Positions 46,752 through 56,502 are shown, counted from the first letter of the stretch. The stretch: DNA of 64,000 bases from Pedobacter fastidiosus (GCF_014306625.1 NZ_JACRYL010000011.1:1-64000), one strand, 5' to 3'. Notes: a model not told the origin generated them from the sequence alone. Numbers and translations are program-made.

Positions 46752-47588
46752 TTATTCTAAATTTTTACCGCTTTGTTTATCGTTAAGCTGTTTAAAATTT
46801 TGGCTACTAACTATCTTTTTGCCTGACTTTTGTTCTAAATCTTCTCGAGCTTTACCTGCAACACTACCACCAGCTTGTGCAGCAACATGATTTTCTTCGA
46901 AGCCTTTTGCATCTCTATTTTTAGCAATTTCTGTTGTAGAGGCTTCTCCAAGCATAGAAAAAATCAATTCCAAATCTGTCATATGATCTCTCAGATTCTC
47001 AGAAGATTTTGTTAAACCTTTTAGTTTCTTGTAATCACTTGGAATGATGCCGAAGGTTGCTTTACTTATTTCTGCGGTTAAAATAGAATATTCTCTTCCT
47101 TCTTTTACCCCTCTTTGTTTCCATTCGTTGGTTAATTCATCACGAACGAGAACGCCTCTGATTCGTTTTTCGATCCATTCATCACTATAACCTTTGGCTT
47201 TATAAGTTGCTCTAATTCTGGATTGTGCTAATTCAGGGTTTTCTATTTCGGCAATTCTTTCTGCACCAACTTGTGCTAGCCATTGTTTAAAGGGTTCAGC
47301 TTTTGGCGAGGGAATAGATTGGATAAGACGTAAAATTTGTTCGGTGTCGGCGACGTCGGTCATTCGCATTTTTCCATCATCTGCCGACATTTTCAACTGT
47401 CCCAATTTATGGGACAGTTCACTTCCTTCATTTTGTAACTTTGTTTTTAGAGCATTCCAATATTTCCTAGGGCGTGGAGAATTTGTTAGTACTTCAACAA
47501 CGTCAATTATGGAGAAATACCATTTGTCTTCCTGTTCATTCCAAGTGGAACGTACTTTTTTGTCTTCAAATAATTTTAAGCTATTCAT
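46752..47588 (-). CDS. DinD-like Bro-N domain protein
   Basis: 278 residues. An N-terminal Bro-N/antirepressor-like domain (about 1-110: WYFSIIDVVEVLTNSPRPRKYWNALK and LIQSIPSPKAEPFKQWLAQVG) is joined to a C-terminal part like E. coli DinD (AKGYSDEWIEKRIRGVLVRDELT; LRDHMTDLELIFSMLGEASTTEIAK). DinD is damage-induced and takes RecA filaments apart. The relation is good, but the role here is inferred. It is isolated between pabB and purA, so transfer is possible. A 25-bp palindrome lies in the coding region (47395-47419). Confidence 0.8.
   Translation of the reverse strand: MNSLKLFEDKKVRSTWNEQEDKWYFSIIDVVEVLTNSPRPRKYWNALKTKLQNEGSELSHKLGQLKMSADDGKMRMTDVADTEQILRLIQSIPSPKAEPFKQWLAQVGAERIAEIENPELAQSRIRATYKAKGYSDEWIEKRIRGVLVRDELTNEWKQRGVKEGREYSILTAEISKATFGIIPSDYKKLKGLTKSSENLRDHMTDLELIFSMLGEASTTEIAKNRDAKGFEENHVAAQAGGSVAGKAREDLEQKSGKKIVSSQNFKQLNDKQSGKNLE
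47395..47419. repeat. perfect 10-bp inverted repeat inside the DinD-like gene
   Basis: AACTGTCCCA (47395-47404) and TGGGACAGTT (47410-47419) flank ATTTA. The segment encodes ELSHKLGQ, part of a stretch that looks conserved in the family. It may simply reflect codon choice, or form an mRNA hairpin. Confidence 0.75.
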
Positions 47589-47694
47589 TTACAATTATAT
47601 TATTTTGATACAGAAATAAAAGGATGTGATTTTACAGGGAAGGTGCTCTAAGATAGATAAAGGCTACTAAAAAACTAAATAATGTTATAAACAA

Positions 47695-47730
47695 AAGAAG
47701 CAACCCAAATATGGATTGCTTCTTAATTTT
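47695..47730 (-). terminator. terminator of purA
   Basis: AAGAAGCAACCC (47695-47706) pairs with GGATTGCTTCTT (47713-47724), with one mismatch near the loop. T-rich tracts lie on both sides. It is 64 bp after the purA stop. Confidence 0.7.
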
Positions 47731-47787
47731 TTTCAATATTTAACCTCAACAAAATCTCTCCGCAATGCTTGAGATGATGAGTTTAGG

Positions 47788-49089
<1,302 letters not shown>

Positions 49090-49107
49090 TTATTATTTTG
49101 GATTTAT

Positions 49108-49605
49108 TTAATTTGATTCAATTTTTGCAGCAGCTGCCGCGTTTTCAATTACTTTTCTTGATACACTGCAATCGGAGCAGAAACCATACATATTTAATGA
49201 ATGGTGTTTAATATCAAATTTTAAAAGATCACCAACCATAGTTTGAATTTGGTGTACACGTGGATCACAAAACTCTACAACTTTACCGCATTCAATACAT
49301 ATTACGTGATCGTGTTGACGATATCCATAAGATTTTTCGAATTGTGCCATGTTTTTACCAAACTGATGTTTGGTAACTAAATCACAAGATACGAGTAACT
49401 CCAAAGTATTATAAACCGTAGCACGGCTTACACGATACTTTTGGTTTTTCATGTGAATGTAAAGGGTTTCAACATCAAAGTGGTCGTTTCTAGAATATAT
49501 TTCTTCCAATATGGCGAAACGCTCTGGTGTTTTACGTAGATTTTTGTTTTCTAAATAAGCCTCAAAAATCTTGCGAACGAGCTCATTTGTTTTTTGTTCA
49601 GACAT
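49108..49605 (-). CDS. Fur-family metal or peroxide regulator
   Basis: 165 residues: a winged-helix domain (about 1-90; ETLYIHMKNQKYRVSRATVYNTLELLV) and a dimerisation domain with zinc-type Cys pairs CIEC and CSDC and the HDHVICIECGKVVEFCDP stretch. The four cysteines suggest a structural zinc. Whether it is Fur, PerR or Zur cannot be told from the sequence. It lies in an operon with purA, and a direct repeat overlaps its promoter. Confidence 0.9.
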   Translation of the reverse strand: MSEQKTNELVRKIFEAYLENKNLRKTPERFAILEEIYSRNDHFDVETLYIHMKNQKYRVSRATVYNTLELLVSCDLVTKHQFGKNMAQFEKSYGYRQHDHVICIECGKVVEFCDPRVHQIQTMVGDLLKFDIKHHSLNMYGFCSDCSVSRKVIENAAAAAKIESN

Positions 49606-49622
49606 AGTTTTCTAACTCCATT

Positions 49623-49665
49623 CAAAGGTAGGTAAATTGTTTGATTGTTCTATTGTTTGATTGTT
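49623..49665 (-). promoter_or_regulatory. candidate promoter and direct repeat upstream of fur
   Basis: A minus-strand -7 box TACCTTTG (49623-49630) lies 17 bp before the ATG. Just upstream, ATTGTTTGATTGTT occurs at 49636-49649 and 49652-49665 (period 16). They could be operator half-sites or simple-sequence drift. Confidence 0.45.
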
Positions 49666-49782
49666 GAAATGTTGTCAAAGTCAGAAAGTCTGAGGTCGGG
49701 AGTTAGGAGATTATATGATCAATAGTTTCTAACATAAACTTAAAATCATCTCTTCGAACCCCAGACTCCAAACTCCCAACTT

Positions 49783-51990
49783 CTAAGCATCAAATCTTGT
49801 TACACCAGTAACGCCTCTAACTTTTAATAAATTCTTAATTAGGTTTTCTAAATGTTCGGTATCGTTTACAAAAATCATAATAGATCCCTCAAAAATCCCA
49901 TCGTTTGTATCCACAGTAATTGAACGCATATTAACTTTAAAATCAGTAGAAATTACTCTTGTAATGTTGTTAATTAAACCAACATCATCAATCCCAACAA
50001 TTTTTAAGCCTGTCAAGAATGTAAGTTCTTGCTGTTTATTCCATTTTGCTTTAACTACGCGATAACCATAATTGGCCATCAATTGAGTGGCATTCGGACA
50101 ATTTGTTCTGTGGATTTTGATGCCTTCACTTACCGTAATGAAGCCAAAAACATCATCGCCTGGAATTGGATTACAACACGCAGCAAGTGTATAATCAATG
50201 CGTTGCATATCTTCGCCAATCAGTAAAATATCCGATTCGCCTCCTTTGATTTTATTTTTAATTCCATCAACAGAAAGATTTTCTGGACGTTCCGGCCCAC
50301 GGCTTTCTACCTCTTTTTCGCTATTTAAATATTCCTTAATATCCTTAAGTTCTATTTTACCCAACGCCACATTTACAAAAAGTTCTTGTGTAGATGGAAG
50401 CTTGAAAAAGTAACTTATTTTTTGAAGATTATCTGTGTTGTAGGTGATTTTGAGTGATTTTAACTTCCGCTCTAAAATCTCTTTTCCATTATCGGCAATT
50501 TTCCTCTTTTCTTCTTTTAGGGAGGATTTAATTTTGGATTTAGCTTTCGCAGTAACCACAATATTAAGCCAATCTTCTTTAGGTGTTTGCTTATTGGAGG
50601 TGATAATTTCTACCTGATCGCCATTTTGCAGTTTGTACGAAATGGGAACCAATTTGTGATTAACCTTGGCGCCAATACAGGTTGCACCAACGCCAGTATG
50701 AATTTCAAAAGCAAAATCTAAGGCAGTTGCACCTAATGGTAACTGAATTAAAGAACCTTTTGGTGTGAAAATGAAAATCTCATCAGAGAAGAGATTCATT
50801 TTGAAATCATCCAAGAAATCGAGCGCATTTGCTTCAGGGTTGCTCAACATTTCTCTAACTTTCTGAATCCATTGATCCAAACCGTTATCGTTACTAGATT
50901 CTTTATATTTCCAATGTGCAGCAAAACCTTTTTCAGCAATTTCGTTCATTCTCTGCGTACGAATCTGTACTTCAACCCATTGTCCGCGTGGACCCATTAC
51001 CGTCGTGTGCAAACTTTCGTAACCATTTCCTTTCGGAGAAGAAACCCAATCCCGTAAACGATCCGGATTTGGACGATATAAATCGGTCACGATAGAATAA
51101 GCTTTCCAACAATCGGCTTTTTCGTTTTCTGGCGGACTATCCAAAATAATTCTAATGGCAAAAAGATCATAAACCTCTTCAAAAGGAATGTTCTTTTTCT
51201 TCATTTTATTCCAGATGGAATGAATCGATTTCGGTCTTCCGTAAACATCTGCAACCAAGCCTTGTTCGTGCACAATTTCATCAATAGGTTCTACGAACTT
51301 TTTGATAAACATGGCACGTTCTGCTTTTTTCTCGTTTAATTTTTTGGCAACAAATTTATAGGTATCAGGCTCCAGATATTTCATTGAAAGATCTTCGAGC
51401 TCGGATTTTATGGCGTATAAACCCAAACGATGGGCAAGGGGTGCGTATAAATAAATGGTTTCTGAAGCGATTTTAAGTTGCTTATGGCGAGGCATAAACT
51501 CCATGGTCCTCATGTTGTGTAAACGATCGGCCAATTTGATCAGAATTACCCGAACATCATCTGCAAGGGTAAGCAACATTTTTCTAAAATTTTCTGCCTG
51601 TAAGGAGCTATTGGTATCAAAAACACCAGATATTTTAGTTAAACCATCTATAATTTTGGCCGTTTTTTTGCCAAATTCGCGTTCAATATCTTCAAGGGTA
51701 ATATCGGTATCTTCAACAACATCATGTAGAAGGGCGCAAACGATAGAAGTTGTGCCCAAGCCAATTTCTTCTGCAGCAATTTGCGCTACAGCAATTGGGT
51801 GATAAATATAAGGTTCGCCAGATTTACGGCGCATATCTTTGTGGCTTTCTAGCGCCATATCGAATGCTTTGCGTATTTCTTTTTTATCGCCTTTTTGTAA
51901 AGTAGATTTGCTTGCCCGTAATAATGCTCTGTATCTTTTTAGAATTTCCTGCTTTTCCGCCTCTAAATCAATCACTAACTCTGTTTTCAT
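49783..51990 (-). CDS. spoT: bifunctional (p)ppGpp synthetase/hydrolase (RelA/SpoT)
   Basis: It controls the stringent response by making and breaking (p)ppGpp. In order: the HD hydrolase domain (about 50-200, with YHPIAVAQIAAEEIGL and HDVVEDTDITLED), the synthetase domain (about 230-370, with RPKSIHSIWNKM and NGYESLHTTVMGP), a TGS domain (about 400-460, FIFTPKGSLIQLPLGATALDF), a conserved Cys segment (AACCNPIPGDD) and a C-terminal ACT domain. Both catalytic halves look intact, so it is likely bifunctional. It has 735 residues. Confidence 0.96.
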   Translation of the reverse strand: MKTELVIDLEAEKQEILKRYRALLRASKSTLQKGDKKEIRKAFDMALESHKDMRRKSGEPYIYHPIAVAQIAAEEIGLGTTSIVCALLHDVVEDTDITLEDIEREFGKKTAKIIDGLTKISGVFDTNSSLQAENFRKMLLTLADDVRVILIKLADRLHNMRTMEFMPRHKQLKIASETIYLYAPLAHRLGLYAIKSELEDLSMKYLEPDTYKFVAKKLNEKKAERAMFIKKFVEPIDEIVHEQGLVADVYGRPKSIHSIWNKMKKKNIPFEEVYDLFAIRIILDSPPENEKADCWKAYSIVTDLYRPNPDRLRDWVSSPKGNGYESLHTTVMGPRGQWVEVQIRTQRMNEIAEKGFAAHWKYKESSNDNGLDQWIQKVREMLSNPEANALDFLDDFKMNLFSDEIFIFTPKGSLIQLPLGATALDFAFEIHTGVGATCIGAKVNHKLVPISYKLQNGDQVEIITSNKQTPKEDWLNIVVTAKAKSKIKSSLKEEKRKIADNGKEILERKLKSLKITYNTDNLQKISYFFKLPSTQELFVNVALGKIELKDIKEYLNSEKEVESRGPERPENLSVDGIKNKIKGGESDILLIGEDMQRIDYTLAACCNPIPGDDVFGFITVSEGIKIHRTNCPNATQLMANYGYRVVKAKWNKQQELTFLTGLKIVGIDDVGLINNITRVISTDFKVNMRSITVDTNDGIFEGSIMIFVNDTEHLENLIKNLLKVRGVTGVTRFDA

Positions 51991-52077
51991 TTGTATTTTT
52001 TGCGTAAAAAATTGCGTCTTATTTATGAATAAAACCTATATTAGTTTTGTGAAACACCTAATATATGAAATAACACC

Positions 52078-52085
52078 TAACTTTG
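52078..52085 (+). promoter_or_regulatory. candidate -7 box of the DUF4294-gpx-bshB1 operon
   Basis: TAACTTTG fits TAnnTTTG and ends 15 bp before the ATG at 52101. No -33 box is obvious. Confidence 0.4.
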
Positions 52086-52100
52086 TAAAAGTATAAATTT

Positions 52101-52715
52101 ATGAAATTTAAAGGGCTCTTTTTTCTGTGTATTGTAATGATTTTTAGCATTTCGCTAAAAGCACAAGACCCTGTTGCGCCAGTTTTTCCTAAATTGGGTA
52201 AAGCGGATACCATTAGAGTTGCTTCTACAAATGATAACGGTGTAATGATTCCCTGGATGCAGCTTAATGATGTAACCATTTTGGCTGCTAGAATTTGGAA
52301 ATCGCCAGCAGAACAAGCAGCTTACAACCGTTTGCGTTATAATGTTTTAAAAGTGATGCCTTACGCTTTGTTTGCTAAACGCAGATATGAGCAATTGGAG
52401 CAGGATTTAGCTAGAACCCCAGAGAAAAAAGAACAGAAACAGTTGGTTAAAGCCTGCGATAATGAAATTAAAGATATGTTTAATCGAGAGATTAAGGAGT
52501 TGACCATAACGCAAGGACAAATTTTAACCAAACTTATAGATAGAGAAGTTGGAAGAACTACTTATGATATTGTGAAACAGACTAAAGGTGGTTTTGCCGC
52601 GTTTTCTTATCAAATTGTAGCCCGAGTTGTTGGGCATAATTTAAAAAGTACTTACGATCCCAATCAAGACAGAGACATAGAATCCATTATTCGTACCTCT
52701 GGATATTATCAATAA
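52101..52715 (+). CDS. DUF4294 exported protein
   Basis: 204 residues with a signal peptide (MKFKGLFFLCIVMIFSISLKAQ). The DUF4294 signature is PWMQLNDVTILAARIW followed by a helical region (NRLRYNVLKVMPYALFAKRRYEQLEQDL) and a tail with GGFAAFSYQIVARVVGHNLKSTYDP. The function is unknown. It is the first gene of a tight operon with a glutathione peroxidase homologue (8 bp) and bshB1 (7 bp). Confidence 0.85.
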   Translation: MKFKGLFFLCIVMIFSISLKAQDPVAPVFPKLGKADTIRVASTNDNGVMIPWMQLNDVTILAARIWKSPAEQAAYNRLRYNVLKVMPYALFAKRRYEQLEQDLARTPEKKEQKQLVKACDNEIKDMFNREIKELTITQGQILTKLIDREVGRTTYDIVKQTKGGFAAFSYQIVARVVGHNLKSTYDPNQDRDIESIIRTSGYYQ

Positions 52716-52723
52716 TCCAAAAA

Positions 52724-53233
52724 ATGCAGGAAAGCGTTCCGAATATTTACCCATTCAAAGTAAAGAGAATTAATGGCGATGAACAGCCGTTATCTGCTTA
52801 CAGAAACAAAGTTGTTTTAATTGTAAATACTGCTTCAGAGTGTGGTTTCACCCCTCAACTTAAGGAACTTCAGCAACTTAAAGACGAAATAAATAATCCT
52901 GATTTTGAAATATTAGGCTTCCCGACCAATGATTTTGGAAAGCAGGAACCACTTAATGGAAGTGATATTAGTGCATTTTGTGAGATAAATCACGGCGTTA
53001 AATTTCCAGTATTTGATAAGATTATGGTTCGTGGAAATCAAGTACATCCTTTATATCAATTTTTGAGTAATAAAAAACAAAATGGAAAATTAAGCTCGAA
53101 ACCGAGATGGAATTTTCACAAATATCTCATCAATAAAAATGGTGAGCTTGTAGATTTTTTCTTCCCTTTTACAAAGCCGTTAAGCTCAAAAGTTAAAAAG
53201 AAAGTTCAACGTTTGTTGGATCAAAACTCGTAG
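52724..53233 (+). CDS. glutathione peroxidase family thiol peroxidase
   Basis: It reduces peroxides with a catalytic cysteine. The active-site segment VNTASECGFTPQLKELQQLK has Cys in place of selenocysteine; GFPTNDFGKQEP and the WNFHKYLI motif near the end (with the catalytic Trp) are present. It has 169 residues and no signal peptide, so it is cytoplasmic. The next gene makes bacillithiol, which suggests that thiol rather than glutathione as reductant, though thioredoxin is also possible. Confidence 0.93.
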   Translation: MQESVPNIYPFKVKRINGDEQPLSAYRNKVVLIVNTASECGFTPQLKELQQLKDEINNPDFEILGFPTNDFGKQEPLNGSDISAFCEINHGVKFPVFDKIMVRGNQVHPLYQFLSNKKQNGKLSSKPRWNFHKYLINKNGELVDFFFPFTKPLSSKVKKKVQRLLDQNS

Positions 53234-53240
53234 TAAAATA

Positions 53241-53957
53241 ATGAAATTAGATATTTTAGTAATTGCCGTACATCCTGATGATGCTGAACTTTGCTGTTCG
53301 GGAACTATTTTAAAACACATTGCTCTCGGTAAAAAAGTAGGAATAGTAGATTTAACCAGAGGCGAACTTGGTACTCGTGGTACAGCCGAAACCCGGGATG
53401 AAGAAGCTGCGGATTCTGCAAAGATTTTAGGTTTACATGCTCGTGAAAACCTAAGATTTAGAGATGGTTTCTTTCAAAATGATGAACCTCATCGTTTAGA
53501 GGTTATTAAGATGATAAGAAAATACCAACCAGAAATTATTTTGAGTAATGCTTTAGAGGATCGTCACCCAGATCATGGTAGAGCCGGAGATTTAGTTTAT
53601 GATTCTGTGTTCTTATCGGGCTTACCAAAAATTGAAACCGAATTAGATGGAGTAAAACAGGAAGCCCATAGACCGAGATTATTGTTGCAGTATATTCAGG
53701 ATAGATACATCAAACCAGATATCATAGTAGATATTACGGATCATATGGATGCTAAAATTAAATCTGTTCAAGCTTTTAAAACACAGTTTTTTACACCAGG
53801 AGTTGAGGGATTAAATACATATATTTCTTCTCCCGAATTTTTTGAAAGTTTTATTGCAAGATCGAGAGAGTTTGGTAAAAATATTGGCGCAACTTTCGGT
53901 GAAGGTTTTACTTCAAGAAAATTGTTGGGTGTAGATAATTTGTTCGATTTGAAATAG
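53241..53957 (+). CDS. bshB1: bacillithiol biosynthesis deacetylase BshB1
   Basis: It deacetylates N-acetylglucosaminyl-malate in bacillithiol synthesis. The zinc motif AVHPDDAELCCSG, the segment GELGTRGTAETRDEEA, EDRHPDHGRAGDL and the C-terminal GVEGLNTYIS stretch fit the LmbE/PIG-L-like BshB1 family. It has 238 residues and starts 7 bp after the peroxidase gene. The other bacillithiol genes (bshA, bshC) are not in this window. Confidence 0.93.
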   Translation: MKLDILVIAVHPDDAELCCSGTILKHIALGKKVGIVDLTRGELGTRGTAETRDEEAADSAKILGLHARENLRFRDGFFQNDEPHRLEVIKMIRKYQPEIILSNALEDRHPDHGRAGDLVYDSVFLSGLPKIETELDGVKQEAHRPRLLLQYIQDRYIKPDIIVDITDHMDAKIKSVQAFKTQFFTPGVEGLNTYISSPEFFESFIARSREFGKNIGATFGEGFTSRKLLGVDNLFDLK

Positions 53958-54116
53958 GTTTTTTTATAAAATCTACCACCTCAGACACCTAATAAGATCT
54001 TAGTTTTATTTGCCCTTTTAGATATTGCTTGATCTCAGATCTAAGTTTTCTTAGGTGCTTAAAAACTCGCCTCCAACAAAACCATTAGTTATTTGTTACT
54101 CTAAAAACGAATAATA

Positions 54117-55478
54117 ATGGCGAATATATTTTCTTCACTCAAAAATGCTTACAATCTTTTTAAACACGTAGATTTCGACAAGTTAGAAGCTTTATCCAAG
54201 AAAGTTGATCTCCCAAAAATGGTCGAAACCATTTCAAACCTGGATGATAAGCAAATTCAGGGCATGATGAAAATGATGGGTGGTTCTGGTAAAAAAAGAG
54301 AATTACCGCCGATAGAAGGCGATTTTTATCATCTGGGAGATGAAGCACTTAAAGATGAAGATAGAGCGTTACAACTTAAAGTACGAGCTTTTTTAGAGAA
54401 GGAAGTAAAGCCAATTGTAAATCACTACTGGAACAAAGCCGAATTTCCTTTTGAAATAATTCCGAAACTAGCGGAGTTAAATATCTGCGGATTAACTTAC
54501 CAAGGTTATGGTTGCCCGGGAAAATCTAATTTAATGGAAGGTATTTTAGCTATGGAAATGGCGAGGATTGATACTTCTATCTCAACATTTTTCGGCGTTC
54601 AGAGTGGCTTAGCAATGGGTTCAATCTACCTTTGTGGATCAGAAGAGCAGAAACAACAATGGCTTCCCTTAATGCAACAGTTTGAAATTATTGGCGCTTT
54701 CGGTTTAACTGAGCCTGAAGTTGGATCGGCCGCTGCCGGAGGTTTAACAACCACCTGTAAAAGAATAGACGATAAATGGGTTTTAAATGGACAGAAAAAG
54801 TGGATTGGTAATGCAACTTTTGCCGATATATTAATAATTTGGGCAAGAGATGAGGATAGTGGAGAAGTAAAAGGTTTCATTGTTAAAAAGGATAATCCAG
54901 GTTTTGCAGTCGAAAAGATGCAAGATAAAATGGCCCTTAGGATTGTGCAGAACGGAATTATAACCTTAACCAATTGTGAAGTTGATGAAACAGACCGTTT
55001 ACAAAACGCTAATTCATTTAAAGATACAGCCAAAGTTTTACAGATGACAAGAGCAGGTGTGGCTTGGCAGGCTGTGGGTTGCGCAAGAGGTGCATATGAA
55101 AATGCATTGGAATACACCAGAACTCGAAAACAGTTCGGAAAACCAATTGCTTCATTTCAGTTGATTCAGAATCATTTGGTTGAGATGTTATCTAATTTAA
55201 CGGCGATGCAAACGTTGTGTTTTCGATTGTCTCAATTGCAAGACCAAGGATTGTTAAAAGATGAGCATGCTTCTTTAGCTAAGGTTTTTTGCTCTTTACG
55301 TACCCGCGATGTTGTGAGTAAAGCCCGTGAGGTTATGGGTGGAAACGGAATTTTGCTCGAATATAACGTTGCAAGATTTGTGGCCGATGCTGAAGCAATT
55401 TATTCTTATGAGGGTACCAAAGAAATTAATACTTTGATTGTTGGAAGAGCAATAACTGGATTTTCAGCATTTGTTTAG
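54117..55478 (+). CDS. acyl-CoA dehydrogenase, glutaryl-CoA-dehydrogenase-like
   Basis: A flavoenzyme that oxidises an acyl-CoA and passes electrons to electron-transfer flavoprotein. The FAD-binding parts are GAFGLTEPEVGSAAAGGLTT, WVLNGQKKWIGNATFADI, and RTRKQFGKPIASFQLIQNHL; the catalytic Glu lies in YSYEGTKEINTL. These match the glutaryl-CoA dehydrogenase group best, but I cannot confirm a decarboxylating function. An extra 60-70 residue N-terminal helical segment (HVDFDKLEALSKKVDLPKMV) is unusual. A lysine 6-transaminase gene lies about 1 kb away, which would fit lysine breakdown to glutaryl-CoA. Confidence 0.85.
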   Translation: MANIFSSLKNAYNLFKHVDFDKLEALSKKVDLPKMVETISNLDDKQIQGMMKMMGGSGKKRELPPIEGDFYHLGDEALKDEDRALQLKVRAFLEKEVKPIVNHYWNKAEFPFEIIPKLAELNICGLTYQGYGCPGKSNLMEGILAMEMARIDTSISTFFGVQSGLAMGSIYLCGSEEQKQQWLPLMQQFEIIGAFGLTEPEVGSAAAGGLTTTCKRIDDKWVLNGQKKWIGNATFADILIIWARDEDSGEVKGFIVKKDNPGFAVEKMQDKMALRIVQNGIITLTNCEVDETDRLQNANSFKDTAKVLQMTRAGVAWQAVGCARGAYENALEYTRTRKQFGKPIASFQLIQNHLVEMLSNLTAMQTLCFRLSQLQDQGLLKDEHASLAKVFCSLRTRDVVSKAREVMGGNGILLEYNVARFVADAEAIYSYEGTKEINTLIVGRAITGFSAFV

Positions 55479-55644
55479 CATGCCAAGTTGTTAAGTTTAA
55501 CGAAAAAAAAGTATAGTGAAAACTTTTTCATCTTCCTTAACTTCAATCAGCTTTGAATACTTTTTCTCTAAAAGTCTAACAAAGTTGTGAAAACTTTTGT
55601 ATTGATGAAATTTTTTGAAAATGAAAGTCAGTATTTCATGGGTG

Positions 55645-55708
55645 CTAAAGTCCCGCCATTCGCTTTAGCCCAATGAAGAATTGGGGCAATCGCTTCTGTC
55701 TGGTTTAT
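55645..55708 (-). repeat. dispersed hairpin element, copy C
   Basis: Read on the minus strand it starts ATAAACCAGACAGAAGCGAT and ends AATGGCGGGACTTTAGC. Its stem is CCCAAT (55669-55674) / ATTGGG (55680-55685) with loop GAAGA. It is in inverted orientation to copy D, 60 bp away. Confidence 0.7.
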
Positions 55709-55767
55709 TAACATAGATTGTTCTAATAAATAGCACAAAACCCTTCAAAAAGGCAGTAAACTTTGTT

Positions 55768-55830
55768 TATAAACCCGATTGGAACGGATGCCAATTTCTT
55801 CAATTGGCAGGAGGAAAAGCGGGACTGAAA
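55768..55830 (+). repeat. dispersed hairpin element, copy D
   Basis: Starts TAAACCCGATTGGAACGGAT and ends AAAAGCGGGACTGAAA. Its stem is GCCAATT (55790-55796) / AATTGGC (55802-55808), loop TCTTC. The stem sequence differs from those of copies A-C although position, loop and flanks agree. Confidence 0.75.
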
Positions 55831-55910
55831 TGGCCAAAAGTACCGAACCACTCATTTCCAAGTATTAAAATCAGTCAGTCAATAAGAAATTAGGCTGAGA
55901 TTATGTAATA

Positions 55911-56020
55911 AGATTCCCGTCTGCGTGAGAATGACGGTTTAAATGAGTGAAGACGTTTATGGCATTTATTGAAAAAACTAAACATAAACGGTCGTCATCC
56001 CCAATTTAGTTGGGGATCTT
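55911..56020. repeat. inverted pair of REP-like 27-28 bp units
   Basis: AGATTCCCG...GAATGACG (55911-55936) and the inverted CGTCATCCCC...GGGGATCTT (55993-56020) are related copies facing each other across about 57 bp. The second holds a CCCCAA/TTGGGG hairpin. Such paired palindromes resemble BIMEs made by REP-associated transposases. The remaining parts of the 55479-56100 gap show no gene. Confidence 0.65.
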
Positions 56021-56100
56021 AATACGATTGCTGGGCTGATGCATCAAGATTTATACTTATTGGAAATGACTATGAACTATAAGCAAATAAAAATATTTTT

Positions 56101-56502
56101 TTAAAACGGATGCTTATTAAATGCAACTTGGCTCATTGCACTTTTCTCGAATAAGGCAATACAAGATTTATTATATTGAGGATCAAAGTTTACTTCTCCC
56201 GGATGCAATGTTTTGGGGATATTTGAATTTTCCATGAAGAAGTAAACCTTGGTATTTCCATATTTTGTATGAGGCATTATATTTCCATAATCTTCCATTT
56301 CGCTCCAAATACTGTCTTTTACCGTAACAACGTAAATTCTTTGTACTGGGCCGGTATTATTGTCATTTCTATATTTTACAATTTCTTTAAAACCCGATTT
56401 CATATCATCGATTCCGGGTTGGTTAAGTGTATCTCTAACAATAAAAAAAATTAAGATTAAAATACCAATTATAAGAATGTAGAATAAGGATTTTTTGCTC
56501 AT
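56101..56502 (-). CDS. small membrane-anchored protein, unknown
   Basis: 133 residues with one N-terminal membrane helix (about 6-23: LFYILIIGILILIFFIVR) and a soluble part with no motif I recognise (KYGNTKVYFFMENSNIPKTL). It follows the lysine transaminase gene by 2 bp on the same strand, so it is probably cotranscribed. A link to lysine metabolism is not evident. Confidence 0.6.
   Translation of the reverse strand: MSKKSLFYILIIGILILIFFIVRDTLNQPGIDDMKSGFKEIVKYRNDNNTGPVQRIYVVTVKDSIWSEMEDYGNIMPHTKYGNTKVYFFMENSNIPKTLHPGEVNFDPQYNKSCIALFEKSAMSQVAFNKHPF

Noticed and set aside
49680-49783. Words such as GGGAGTTAGGAG and CAAACTCCCAACTTC between spoT and fur
   Set aside because: They form a loose inverted repeat without a clear stem or T-run; too weak to call a terminator or an element.
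53986-54057. An inverted repeat CACCTAA/TTAGGTG with inner AGATCT copies after bshB1
   Set aside because: The arms are only 7 bp and 58 bp apart with poor inner pairing; it could be a weak terminator or chance, so it was not listed.
54626-55117. A 163-codon antisense frame in the acyl-CoA dehydrogenase gene
   Set aside because: It is fully antisense to a clear gene and has no domain signs.
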